Source of the DNA: Diphasiastrum complanatum
Taxonomy: Eukaryota > Streptophyta > Lycopodiopsida > Lycopodiales > Lycopodiaceae
Assembly: GCA_029204225.1 (NCBI GenBank)
Contig: CM055101.1
Location: forward strand, 32,929,683-32,993,682
Length of the DNA: 64,000 nt
Reading direction: 5' to 3'
Of the stretch, positions 48,525 to 58,499 are shown one piece after another. Every line of letters starts with the position of its first letter. Positions within the stretch are counted from its first letter, which is position 1. The translations under genes were made by a program, and so were the position numbers. Under the pieces are notes generated by a model that searched no databases, was not told where the DNA came from, and saw nothing but the letters and a program-made list of their open reading frames with translations.

Positions 48525-49062
48525 CGTTAGGACTTGCCTAATCAACCGTTCTTGTAATCTATGATTAGTTTTAGATTGCTCAATCTATCAATCCAGATGT
48601 TATTATGAATATATGATGATTATGTAGAAGCAAACAAAAAAAAAAAGTTGGTAGTATACCAAATGTAAGCTGAGCACCATGTAGCCAACTAACGTTCAAG
48701 AAGTCCGCTAGTAAGCGTGACAAGTTTTGATTCGCGAAAGACAAAGTTTCTTTCACACCAACGCGTTGTGTGGTCTGTCACAACAACACTTAAGGAATTC
48801 TCTGATAATGCAGTAGATGTTTTATGTCGATGAGTTTCTTGTCTTGGACACGATCGAGTGCTTAATTGTCTGATAGTTGTATATTTTAATCAGCTGCTTT
48901 AATCTTATTTCACACACTAGTTTTGTCTTGTTGAATGCATAGACAAACATACGTAGGAAAAATTACACACCTTGGAGGATTGTAGATCCCGTCACAGAGG
49001 GTAGTAGACCCGAGGACAGAATCAAATTCCATCTAGGTTTCTTTCTGTCAGAATCTCAATAG
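48525..49062 (+). repeat. 5' LTR of copia H
   Basis: The first 200 bases match the outer part of the copia G LTR in reverse orientation (gttagga-cttgcctaa, ttcttgtaatc, gattagtttta). The inner boundary is set by the primer site and is approximate. The first base pair is CG instead of TG. Confidence 0.75.
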
Positions 49063-49234
49063 TGGTGTCAGAGCATTTGACGTTCTGGATATCATCCCCG
49101 CTGTTTGCATTTCTCTCAATAGCGGTATCACAGTTGTGAGCTCATATCCGAGAGCCCTGACATAACTTAAGCACTATCAGATCTAGGAGACAAGCATTCA
49201 AAACAAGAAACCAGAAAAACACAATCTACAACAA

Positions 49235-50743
49235 TGGCATCAATCAGCAGTCGAAGATCTACACAATCCTCGAGTCAGTCGGGTCGAACTTCCTAGCATG
49301 GAAGGTAAAGACCTCTCTCATATTGAAGGGAGAAGGCATTACCGCTTCTTGACCATATACTAAGTGGAAAGGGGTAACCCACCCAGTGGCTTTCTTCGGG
49401 GTGGTGCGGTAAGCCCAGATAGCTGAGAAAAGTTTTGTTTCCCAGTCAGAGCGACTTGTTTCAACTATCTTGGTTAAAATTTTACAGATCATTTTGTTAG
49501 TTGATTCAGCTTGGCCATTACACCTAGGATAGTACGGTGTACTTTTTCTGTGAACGACAAGGTAATGGCGTAGGTGATTATCAACGATAGCATAAAAAAT
49601 GCGTGCCACGATCACTAACAAGCTCTATGGGACAGCCAAAATGGGTAATAATGTTTTCGTAAAGAAAACGTGCAATTGTTTTTGCGTTGGCGTCCTTTGT
49701 TGCTCTAGCCTCTACCCACTTAGTGGCGTAATCTGTGGCTATGAGGATGTATCGAACTTGGGTTATGGCCCTAGGTAAACGACACCGAAGAGATGCCTAC
49801 AACCACTGGCAAAGAACTACAAGAATGGAGAGAGAAGAACGACAAGGTAGTAGCTGTGTTGTCATCATCCATTGAAGATACCCTGACACTTGACCTCGCA
49901 ACACTCTCTAATGCAAGAGAGATGTGGAATATAATGCTTACTAGACTTTAGACGAAATCACATAGCCAGATCATGCTTCTTGAAGTTCAGTTGACGAATC
50001 TATGATGGGATGGAAGAGACCTTACCTCCTTTATCAGAAAGATAAAGGATATATTCCTTTCATTACACAATGCCAGAATAGAGAATGCAATATTAGCAAA
50101 GAAGCAGCTCACTTACATGTTACGTGCTTTATCGAGATCTTTCTAGAAAACCCAAATGTTGCTAGCAAAGGATCCAGTGATGATACTCGAAAAGGTAGTG
50201 ATCGAGATTTGAGAAGAAGTTGAAGTTCATGAGCACCTTGATCATAAGGACGCTTCTGATCAAGCTCTCTATAGCAACAAGGAGAAGCCAAAGAAGTAGT
50301 TCAAGCGTACGAGGGAGTCAGATTGAAGGCAAGATCAAGACCAGCAAACAAAAAGAGCCAAAAAAGATAGTTGAAAAAACAAAGAAAAGCCAAAGCAACA
50401 GAGTGCCAACAAGAAAACATGTGTGAGATGCAAACACGAAGGACATACTGTCGATTCGTGTTGGCTCAATCCAAGAATTGAATGTATCCATTGTCACAAG
50501 AAGGGTCATGTAGCCATTGACTGCTACCAGAATCCGAGGAACAAGCAGCCACAAGGCATATCGGAGAACAATAATAGTTCATCCCATGTCGAAGAGCCAG
50601 AAAGCTTGAAGATGGGCGAAGAAAGGTCGAACAACGAAAATTCGACGGCCTATTTGTGTATAGATGTGTGTGCAGCATCCACATATGACACACAAGAGGT
50701 AATCCTTGATTATGGAGCAACTTCTCACTTCGTCATGTCCAGA
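49235..50743 (+). pseudogene. Copia H gag, knuckles and protease
   Basis: The N-terminus reads NFLAWKVKTSLILKGEG and is broken by the gypsy insert. Resumption reads TTTGKELQEWREKNDK, with in-frame stops at about 49950 and 50007. Two knuckles follow, CVRCKHEGHTVDSC and CIHCHKKGHVAIDC (50423-50530). The protease motif reads VILDYGATSHFV, with Tyr in place of the Ser of the usual D-S-G. Confidence 0.85.
49338..49773 (-). mobile_element. Inverted gypsy integrase-core fragment inside copia H gag
   Basis: The minus strand reads GPITQVRYILIATDYATKW then FLYENIITHFGCPIELVSDR (catalytic Asp region). After a frameshift comes YYPRCNGQAESTNKMICKI (catalytic Glu), ending LVYGQEAVMP. Copia gag reads into it at 49337 and out at 49774, with only about a dozen bases of gag lost. 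There are no LTR ends or target duplication. Confidence 0.88.
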
Positions 50744-51205
50744 TGAATAATGATCGATTTTTGCAATACAGATCCATCAAGATTTATAGTTCTTGGAGAC
50801 AAGTCAAAATACCGAGTGAATGGTATTGGCTCATTGTGGCTCAACACAAATGGCAAAGACCGACGACTAGACGATGTTCTATTGTGCCCACACTACAACA
50901 AGACTTGCTATCAGTCGCAAGAATAGTAGATGCTGAGATGAGATAATCATTGTTGCTGTATATGTGGACGACACCCTGATACTATGTAGAAGCGAAGGCT
51001 TGATTGTAGAAGTGAAGAATGAGATCTCAAAACATTTCGAGATAGCAGACCTAGGAGAAGCCAGATGTTATCTAGGCTTGCAAATCGACTGCGATTATGA
51101 CGAAGGTAAGCTATACCTTCATCAGTCAAGGTACATGCAGAAAATCCTAGACGATTTCGGGATGACAGATTGCAAAGGGACAAAAACCCCAATGCTTGCA
51201 AGAAC
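50744..51205 (+). pseudogene. Copia H pre-integrase scrap joined to RT core
   Basis: A degenerate pre-integrase end (QQDLLSVARIVDAEMR, stop at about 50944) is followed at once by IIVAVYVDDTLILCRSEG, the YVDD box of RT. Then come DLGEARCYLGLQIDCD, YMQKILDDFGMTDCK and TKTPMLART. The integrase core and the RT N-terminus are deleted between them. Confidence 0.88.
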
Positions 51206-51780
51206 ATGTATCTAGTAGACAATCACACAGCAAATGAATGTCCTCAATTGAAAAAATGAATAGAAACCAGTATTTGCCATTTGTGCAATTCACTTGATCA
51301 TGAGACTACTTATTGCCACTTTAATCCTCGGATTATCCAGCAATGATATGCTCAGATGGGATATCGAGAACCCCTTTACGGAAAGGATCTTGCAGCCAAA
51401 CCTCGCCTTGGGTATCCAGAGAGATTAGCTTTACCAGCCCCACCAACACAATCGGCTCCTCCTGTTAATCTGATGGAACCAGAACCTTACAGAGGTAACG
51501 AGCAATGGAATTACAATAATGAAAGCGGACCTTCAAAACAGTATGCTATTTATGTTGTCGCGCAACAAGAAGCATCTAGAAATTGGAACAGAGACCAAAG
51601 CACCGCTTGGATGCTTTGCATGTGGAGAAAATCACAAAGTTGCAGAATGTCCAAACAAAGGCAAATTTGTATCATTTTGTCGTGATTGTGGTTATGGGAT
51701 ACCTGATGCAGTTCCCAAGTTCACAAAGTTCTATCGTTGTAATCCTAATGTTACGGATTTGATAAAGAAAGATCTACAAA
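51206..51780 (+). pseudogene. Gypsy I gag zinc-knuckle region
   Basis: Knuckle-like HTANECPQLK, CHLCNSLDHETTYC and CFACGENHKVAEC appear in two frames, followed by FCRDCGYGIPDAVP. A frameshift lies near 51550-51620. Protease is not visible and RT entry follows directly. Confidence 0.78.
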
Positions 51781-52536
51781 GATTGCTTGAAGCCAATTTC
51801 ATTTATGACATCAAGCACGCTGAATGGGTTTCACCAATTGTCAGTTGTTCCTAAGAAGAGTGGTAAATTGAGAATTTGTGTGAATCTCAAAGCTTTGAAC
51901 AAAGTGATGCGAAAGGATCACTTTCTGTCACCTTTTACTAAAAGCATTTTGGACCACCTTGCTGGAGCGGAAGCTTATAGTTTTCTAGATGGAATTAGTG
52001 GATACAATCATTCAAGATTCCACCTGCAGATTGTCACAAAACAGCTTTTGCAATAGAATGGAAGACTTATGCTTATAAAGTAATGCCTTTTGGCCTCTGT
52101 AATGCACCTAGTTCATTCCAAAGAGTGATGCAGTTTGCTTTCAAAGATTATCTACGAAAATTTCTTGAAATTTACTTGGATGACCTCGGAGTCCATAGCA
52201 CGAATACAGACCACCCGGATTGGTTGGAAAAAGTATTTGAACATTGCCGCAAGTACCAAATTTCCATAAATCCAGAAAAGTGTCAGATATGGGTTTTTCA
52301 CGAAGTTGTTCTCGGGCATGTGGTATCAAGACATGGCATAGCTACAAATTATTCCAAAATCAAAGTCATTTTGGAATTACCACTGCCAGGAACAATTCGT
52401 GAGTTTATTGATTATGGGTCATGCAAATTATTATCAAATTTTTATTATTTTCTTTGTGGATCTTGCAAGACCTATATACATATTGACCATTGTTCCTATT
52501 TGGACACCCATACTACATTCTCTAGATTGGACAATT
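51781..52536 (+). pseudogene. Gypsy I reverse transcriptase
   Basis: Reads EWVSPIV, then PKKSGKLRICVNLKALNKV (usually VDxxxLN), AYSFLDGISGYN and MPFGLCNAPSSFQRVMQ. EIYLDDLGVHS is the YLDD box. After EKCQIWVFHEVVLGH the thumb is frame-broken near 52410. Catalytic aspartates are present but stops and shifts inactivate it. Confidence 0.9.
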
Positions 52537-53138
52537 GAATTTCATGTTCACACCGATGCCACAAAATATGCTATTGGATCAGTTTTGACGCAGCTAGGTG
52601 AATACAAGAAAGACTATCCCATACGATTTGCAAGCAGACAAGTTACAGATTCAGATAAAAACTATTCGACAACAGAACGTGAAGCGTTGGCCATGATTTT
52701 TTTTGTAAAAAAATTCGACATTATCTTATGGAAACGCACTTTGTATTTTATACGGATCACCAGCCGTTACTTTACTTGGTAAACAAGACGTGTAATACAG
52801 GACGTATTGCAAGATGGTTACTGTTATTGACCGAATTTGACTTTCGAGTCATTCTTCAAAAGGGAAAACAACATTATCTCGCCGACCATGTTTCAAGAAT
52901 TGAATCTGCACCAGTTAATACTGAGGTGGATGATGAACTTCCAGATGTTCCATTATTCTATGTTGAAGCAGTACTTGAGTGGGCAACGGATATTGTTGAG
53001 TATCTGATGCTAGGTCAACCTAATGACTCCTTGACACAACTACAAAAGAGACAATTGATTCATAAGGCTCAACCTTATCAATTGATTGTGGGACAATTGT
53101 ATCATCATGGATCTTCTAAAATGTGTTTTACCGCATGA
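52537..53138 (+). pseudogene. Gypsy I RNase H and linker
   Basis: EFHVHTDATKYAIGSVLTQ and NYSTTEREALAMIFFVKKF are followed, after a frameshift near 52728, by FYTDHQPLLYLVNKTC and the closing HYLADHVSRIES. The linker leads to the integrase zinc domain. Confidence 0.88.
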
Positions 53139-54337
53139 AGTACCTGAATTAATCATGTTTTCACATGATGGAATTTGCGGAGGACATTTCTCTACAGATA
53201 TCATTGTTCACAAGCTTTTGCAATCAGAGTGTTGGTGGCCTACACTTCATAAAGACATCAAAAACTATATTCAGTCATGTGATGTTTGCCAGCGAGCACG
53301 ACGTCCTACATGGCAGAATTATGGACCCTTACATTCGGTTTTATTGCAAGCACCATTTGAGAAATGGGGACTGGATTACGTTGGTCCTATTCATCTTGCG
53401 GCAAGACTCTTGACCTTATACACTCGGATGTTCATTCATTTTCACATGAATCAAATGGTGGAGCTCTTATGTATGTCACTTTTATTGATGATAGATCAAG
53501 ATACTCTTGGGTTTATCTCTTGTCTAAGAAAAGTGAAGTTTTTGAGTCCTTTGTAGAGTTCAAAACTCTTATGGAAAAGCAACTTAATACTAGCTTGAAA
53601 GTATTAAGAAATGATAATGGAGGGGAGTACATCTCCAATAGGATGAAAGGGTTTTGTGAAACTAATGGCATTAGGAGAGAGTTTACTTGCACATATACTC
53701 CACAACAAAATGGAGTAGCTGAGAGAAAGAATAGGACACTATGTGAGTGTGCTGAAGCTTTGAGATTAGATGCATATATCATCATAGCAACCAATTATAT
53801 GACCAAGTGGGTTGAAGCCAAAGTGGTTAAAGATGTTGATGTGAAATCTACGACTAAGTTTCTCTATGAAAATATCATTATCAGATTTGGATGTCCAAAG
53901 AGATCATCAATGATCGTGGCACACACTTTGTTGATCAAATGTTGGAAGATTTTTTCGTTATACACCCGTTTAGTACTCCATATTATCCTAGGGGTAGTGG
54001 CCAAGCTAAATTTTCCAATAAGATTTTGTGCACTATTATGACAAAAACGGTTGAAGTGAGTCATTCTGATTGGGAACACAAATTGCATGCAGCATTATGG
54101 ACATTCAAAACTACTTACAAAGGGATCATGAATCAAACACCGTTTCAACTAGTTTATGGTCAAGATGTTGTCATGCTAAATGAATTCTTAGTACCATCTC
54201 TACGCAAAGTAACAATAGAGCGATTAAATGATGACAAATCCTTACAACAACGTCATAAAGCTTTGCACAAATTATGTGAAACCAGATTGATGACAGTTCA
54301 TGAGTTAGCAACAAAGAAAGTTCGCCGCAAGGCCTAG
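53139..54337 (+). pseudogene. Gypsy I integrase, split by a copia integrase core
   Basis: The HHCC zinc domain reads HDGICGGHFSTD and SCDVCQRARRPT, then KWGLDYVGPIHLAA. At about 53402 the sequence becomes copia. From about 53771 gypsy resumes with YIIIATNYMTKWVEAKVV and, after a frameshift near 53895, INDRGTHFVDQM. The third catalytic region reads GSGQAKFSNKIL, with Lys where Glu is expected. The end has LVYGQDVVMLNEF. The downstream junction is in frame, the upstream one is not. Confidence 0.88.
53402..53770 (+). mobile_element. Copia integrase-core fragment embedded in gypsy I integrase
   Basis: Reads KTLDLIHSDV, YVTFIDDRSRYSWVYLL, VLRNDNGGEYISNRMKGF and YTPQQNGVAERKNRTL. The three catalytic regions of a copia integrase (D, D, E) are all intact and the frame is open throughout. 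It joins gypsy sequence without LTRs or an obvious target duplication. The source family is not copia A, E/F or G/H by wording. Confidence 0.9.
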
Positions 54338-54559
54338 CATGATCGTCGATTACACAAAAAAGATCTGAAAGAAGGAGATCTAGCACTGATGTTTAAAACC
54401 AAGTTGATCAAAGGAAAATTGAAGTTCCCAGGTGGAGGTATATATAGAGTCAAAGAAATGCTGAACTATGGAGCAATTATTCTTGAACATATGGATGGAA
54501 AATGTTTTGATACTCCAGGGAATGGCAGCCGACTATGCAAGTTTTGACAGCTTGCACCA

Positions 54560-55197
54560 CCAGTTCAGCCAGCATGATCCGAGACTATGTTTTTTTTTTC
54601 TTGTTTTTCAATTTTTTGTTTTCACTACTTGATTGATATTTTCTTTTGGAAAAGACAATGTGAAAAAAAAAAGTGAGGAAAGACTGATGAGCAAAAGTAA
54701 AAAATGTCATCTAATCAGAAAAAATTGAAGGAAAGTATTTCAGGAATCAAATCTTTGTGGAAAAATGACTTGGAAAATGATTTTTAAGGTCATTTTTGGC
54801 ACATTTAAAATGTCAAAATTAGGTCGGATATAGGTGCAGATCCTGAAAATTTGCATTTATGACAGTTCTTGGGCGAAGGATGAACCTTCGCCAGACTTGG
54901 AAAACCTTCGCCGGATAGGTTCAGTGCTTCAAAAACCTTCGTTGAGATTTTTATAACCTATTTTTATAGTTTTGAGCATACCTAGAAATTTTGGTCCAGA
55001 AGTGAACAGCCAAACTAGTACATTGTCTAATGGACCCTCCAAATCAGCCTATAAAAGGGCAGAATTCGAATTCATTTCTCACTTGTGCTAGCAAAGCTCT
55101 TGTCAATTTTTTCAGTGACCAAAGTTTCCAAACTATCCATACTGCTTTCTGTTATACACTCGCACTCATTACTCTCGGTTTCTGACCTTGTTCCACC
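54560..55197 (+). promoter_or_regulatory. LTR-like or promoter region with TATA box
   Basis: T-rich and A-rich sequence is followed by a cluster of CTTCGCC motifs (54873-54952) and a good TATA box, tataaaaggg, at 55050. This lies about 150 bases before the ATG of the ORF at 55198. The motif cluster matches that at 34900-35331. I infer an LTR or leader of a gypsy-type element; its borders are not visible. Confidence 0.5.
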
Positions 55198-55973
55198 ATG
55201 TCTTCCATAGACACTTCTCAGTCGCCTCGTTATACTATCCATCGTAATGTCCCATCTGCAACGGACATCATGATACTTCCTAGCACACGCATGGTCACTC
55301 AGTGGATGACCCTTGCAGAGCCTTTTCTCACTGCAATGGGCATTCATGAGAGAGCCTTCTCAGGGAAAATTAACATGGATTTTATCACTCTTGTCTTTAG
55401 TACCTGGAAGGAGGAAAAATCCAAATTTTATGTTCCCTTCTAAGGAACCACACACAAGGTGCGCGTAACCGAAGTCGCCCTTGCTGCCATAGGAATTTTA
55501 TCCGGCACCCAAGCCTCACCAAACCCAAACGGCCCAAACAGGCTATTAAGCCTTATATTGTTACCACGAATGAGTTGTATTGGACAAATGATGGCTATCT
55601 CTTAGAGGCCATTATTGATTTTACCATCCATGTTGTTGCTCAACTCCTCAATAATTTTCTGATGGCTGGAAACCTCAGGATAGAGCGTATCTATTCCCAG
55701 ATTCTGCATAGGATAGTTGAATCCCAAGCCAAGATAGCTAAAGCCCCACTGGATCCATGTAACTGGTTCAAAACTGTGTTTGGAGAGCTCAAACGAGCTA
55801 TCAAGAGCAATACCAAACAGCAGTTTGCTGCTGACCAGTTGTTGTCACTCCTTGCAGCCTCCCATCTTGACAATAAAATCCATGGCTTCAGTATGGATTC
55901 TGTGCTCTCCATATATGAAGAGGCACCAGCTCAATCCTCTCACCAAAGTGGGAGTCCCAACTTTATTCACTAA
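55198..55973 (+). pseudogene. ORF1-like gene of unknown function
   Basis: Starts at ATG 55198 (MSSIDTSQSPRYTIHRNV). A TAA at 55441 and a one-base shift near 55535 interrupt an otherwise coding-like reading that continues as the open frame 55575-55973 (LYWTNDGYLLEAIIDFTIHV, NWFKTVFGELKRAIKSN). About 255 residues in all, rich in helix-forming residues, with no membrane segment or motif I recognise. It sits between a TATA-bearing leader and a dispersed repeat. It may be the extra ORF that some plant gypsy elements carry, or a host gene. Confidence 0.5.
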
Positions 55974-56059
55974 CTTGACATTTAGGCCCTACGACATTAA
56001 AAGTCTCGCAAAAAGGCCTAAAGTCCTTTAATTGACTTTCTAATTATCAAATAACTATG

Positions 56060-56156
56060 TGATCATTGGGTTGGACTTACACATGGCAGGGTGCCAAATC
56101 CCTCTCACTTATTAACTAGGGTTAGGGTTGCCTTGGGATCCACAAACCCTCCAACA
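56060..56156. repeat. 97-bp dispersed segment, copy 2 (partner 35332-35429)
   Basis: TGATCATTGGGTTGG...CCTCCAACA, the same orientation and extent as copy 1. It includes a short TAGGGTTAGGGTT stretch absent as such in copy 1. Confidence 0.8.
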
Positions 56157-57482
56157 GTATCCCCCACCAAAACTGGTGGTGGTCCCACAACACCTCGCGA
56201 GATTATTCACTTCGAGCTATGGTACTACTCACGTCATATTGGTACTGCACCTTTTCCATGAATTCAAGGCATTCCGTATTGAGGTCGTATTTGTGCGGAA
56301 AAAAAAAGTTATTGGCTCTAGCAATCCAATTTGAAGTTGTCCAGGCCAGAAACCTTGATTCCCAAGTACCACCCAACATGGCTGCACGATAATATAGTCC
56401 GGTGATCGGCAGTTGGTCTTGGACTTTATCTGACGCCATGGGAAGATTTGGATTGAATGGCAAGGGAGGTAGGCACTCATCCCATCTCGTAGTAGTGGAT
56501 GCCAACTTGGACAAATCATTGTCGCACAGTTGGATCTGGCGCATTTCGGTACTCAGCACCATAAAACTGAAGTGCTCTAATAAAATCAACCGATATTTGC
56601 CAATTGTATGTTTGGTGAATGATGGGCCAATTTGGGGTGTGGATGCTGATTTGATCCAATGGCACGCCCAAATCTTTTCATTTATTTTGTCTCGACATCG
56701 ACAAATAATAGGGATTGACCTACAATTGGTGAGGGCTGGCAACACAGCTCGTAATAGAATCTGGAGCTTTTTCAAAAACTGTTGTGCGCCAAGCCAGCTG
56801 CTCTCCCAATGCGAGTAGTCTATCCAGTCCTTTTCCTGTCTCTATCTCAAAGGTTTTGGACTTAATAACCCATCCGCCCCTCGAGGACATATGCGGATGT
56901 TGGTGCAAAAAGTTTTGAATTTGGTCATCGATAGTGACTGGTTTTTGAAACAAAATTTTGGTCCCTAATGAAGCTGAACCGGCTTCAGCAACTTGGGTGT
57001 CCGTTGTTTTTGAAATTTCAGGCCCTCCACCCTAGTCCATGCTTGTATCGAATCACGTATCTATTCTTGCCTGTTCCTAGCACTAAGGTGAGAACTACGA
57101 CATGAGTGGAACTGGAATTTGAGGCCCGGCTTCCAGCACTCTATCCCCAAATTTGATATGCGCTTGTTCATGTCTTTTTTCTCATCAATCATGGTCTGGA
57201 TCACTCGCGCAAGGTTTGAAACTAGACCCATTGCGTCACCAGAATCCACGGTGGTCGTAACAGTACCAGGAGCAACCAAAGCAGCACTTGTAGGGATTGT
57301 GCTAGTTTGGCTTTGGTATGTGGCCGGTTCTTCTTCTTCAAATACGTCTTCTGTTTCAAAACCCTCTCGCACTATGGCGTCGAACTGCTTTGTTCATCAA
57401 AGCTAGTAGAGGTATCATGGAATTGTTCGAATCCTCTTTCATGAGATTGGAGTGCAAAGGGACCGGGGCTTTTGGTCATTTC

Positions 57483-57560
57483 TGTCAAAAATGGTGAAGT
57501 CCTGCAACTTCCCCGCAACACAAACACAAAACGAAGGTCGAACGAGAACAATTCGTGACA
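57483..57560 (+). repeat. 5' LTR of copia F, reduced to 78 bp
   Basis: Matches only the first 78 bases of the 772-bp 3' LTR (TGTCAAAAATGGTG...ATTCGTGACA), then passes directly into the primer site. About 690 bases are missing from its 3' part. Confidence 0.9.
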
Positions 57561-57626
57561 TGGTATCAGAGCACACAGGCCCTTCACTCCTGATATCCCA
57601 ACAGTGATTCTTCTAGACAAGACAAT

Positions 57627-58437
57627 ATGGCTACAATAATCCAGACAAGAGTAGCAATCAGTCTTGATTACAAAATCTGAAAATTCAAAATCAAAACAAG
57701 TCTGAAAGGCGAAGGCATCTGGTTGGTGCTCGAATTCTCAAAGGTGCAGCCTCCAGAGGGAGACCCGAGGAGAGCTAAATGGATCAGAAAAGATGAGCGT
57801 GTGATGGCGATCATTGTTTTATCCATAAGTGAAGATCTACTCATGCAGATTGATAAGTGCGAAACCAACCATGCAGCTTGGGAAAGATTAAAACAAAAGT
57901 ATGAAGTGAGGACTGCAGCTTCGGTCATGCACCTTCACAATTAGCTGCAATCCATACGATGGGATGGCAACCAGTTGGATCAGCACGTTGAGAAGATCAT
58001 AACGATCTTCACTCAGCTCGCTGCATCAGGACAGGAGCACCAGGTCCAAGCACCACAGCAGCTGATGTACTTCATGATATCTCTACCGACATCCTATCAG
58101 CCGCTGAGAATGCTCATACTAAGTCTACCAGATATGACATTCGACAAAGCAGTTAGTCTTGTCGCTGATGAGAGACGAAGGAGAGGGAAGCAGTGATCAA
58201 GAGAAGGCTCTCTTCATGAAAGGAAAGAAGAAAAACAAAAACAAGCCAAGATTCGAGAAGACAAAGTCCTCGAATCAGCAATCTTCTTCATGCGATCAGT
58301 GCCACAAACCAGGCCATACGGTCAACAAATACTGGTTCAATCTAGCAATACCTTGCATGCACTACAAAAAGAAGGGACATTCTGCATACGATTGCAGATT
58401 CAATCCAAAAAGAAAGAACAAAGCTAAAAAAAGCTAA
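57627..58437 (+). pseudogene. Copia F gag
   Basis: ATG at 57627. UBN2-type gag with KVQPPEGDPRRAKWIRKDER, then LPDMTFDKAVSLVADE. Knuckles are CDQCHKPGHTVNKY, with its last Cys lost, and CMHYKKKGHSAYDC, with its second Cys changed to Tyr. TGA at about 57678 and TAG at about 57942 are shared with copia E. A further frame change is near 58190. Confidence 0.88.
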
Positions 58438-58499
58438 CATTGCAGAGTCATCAAAAGATGATGACAGAGGTGATGAAGCTTTCACGATACTCAATGAAG

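Larger units (their letters stand above)
48525..51205 (+). mobile_element. Ty1/copia retrotransposon H, internally rearranged
   Basis: The 5' LTR (48525 to about 49062) starts CGTTAGGAC, matching copia G. A primer-site variant, TGGTGTCAGAGC, is at 49063-49074. The gag (ATG 49235) is interrupted by an inverted gypsy integrase piece (49338-49773), then continues to knuckles and protease (to 50743). After about 200 bases it jumps to the RT YVDD region. It ends near 51205 against gypsy I. Most of integrase and the first half of RT are missing, as is the 3' LTR. Confidence 0.88.
51206..54553 (+). mobile_element. Ty3/gypsy retrotransposon I, degenerate, with copia insert in integrase
   Basis: The plus strand carries gag C-terminal knuckles, RT, RNase H and integrase. 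The gag N-terminus and protease are missing. The left end abuts copia H RT without a visible LTR. Integrase contains a 369-bp copia integrase core. It belongs to the same broad lineage as gypsy C by RT and RNase H wording. Confidence 0.88.
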
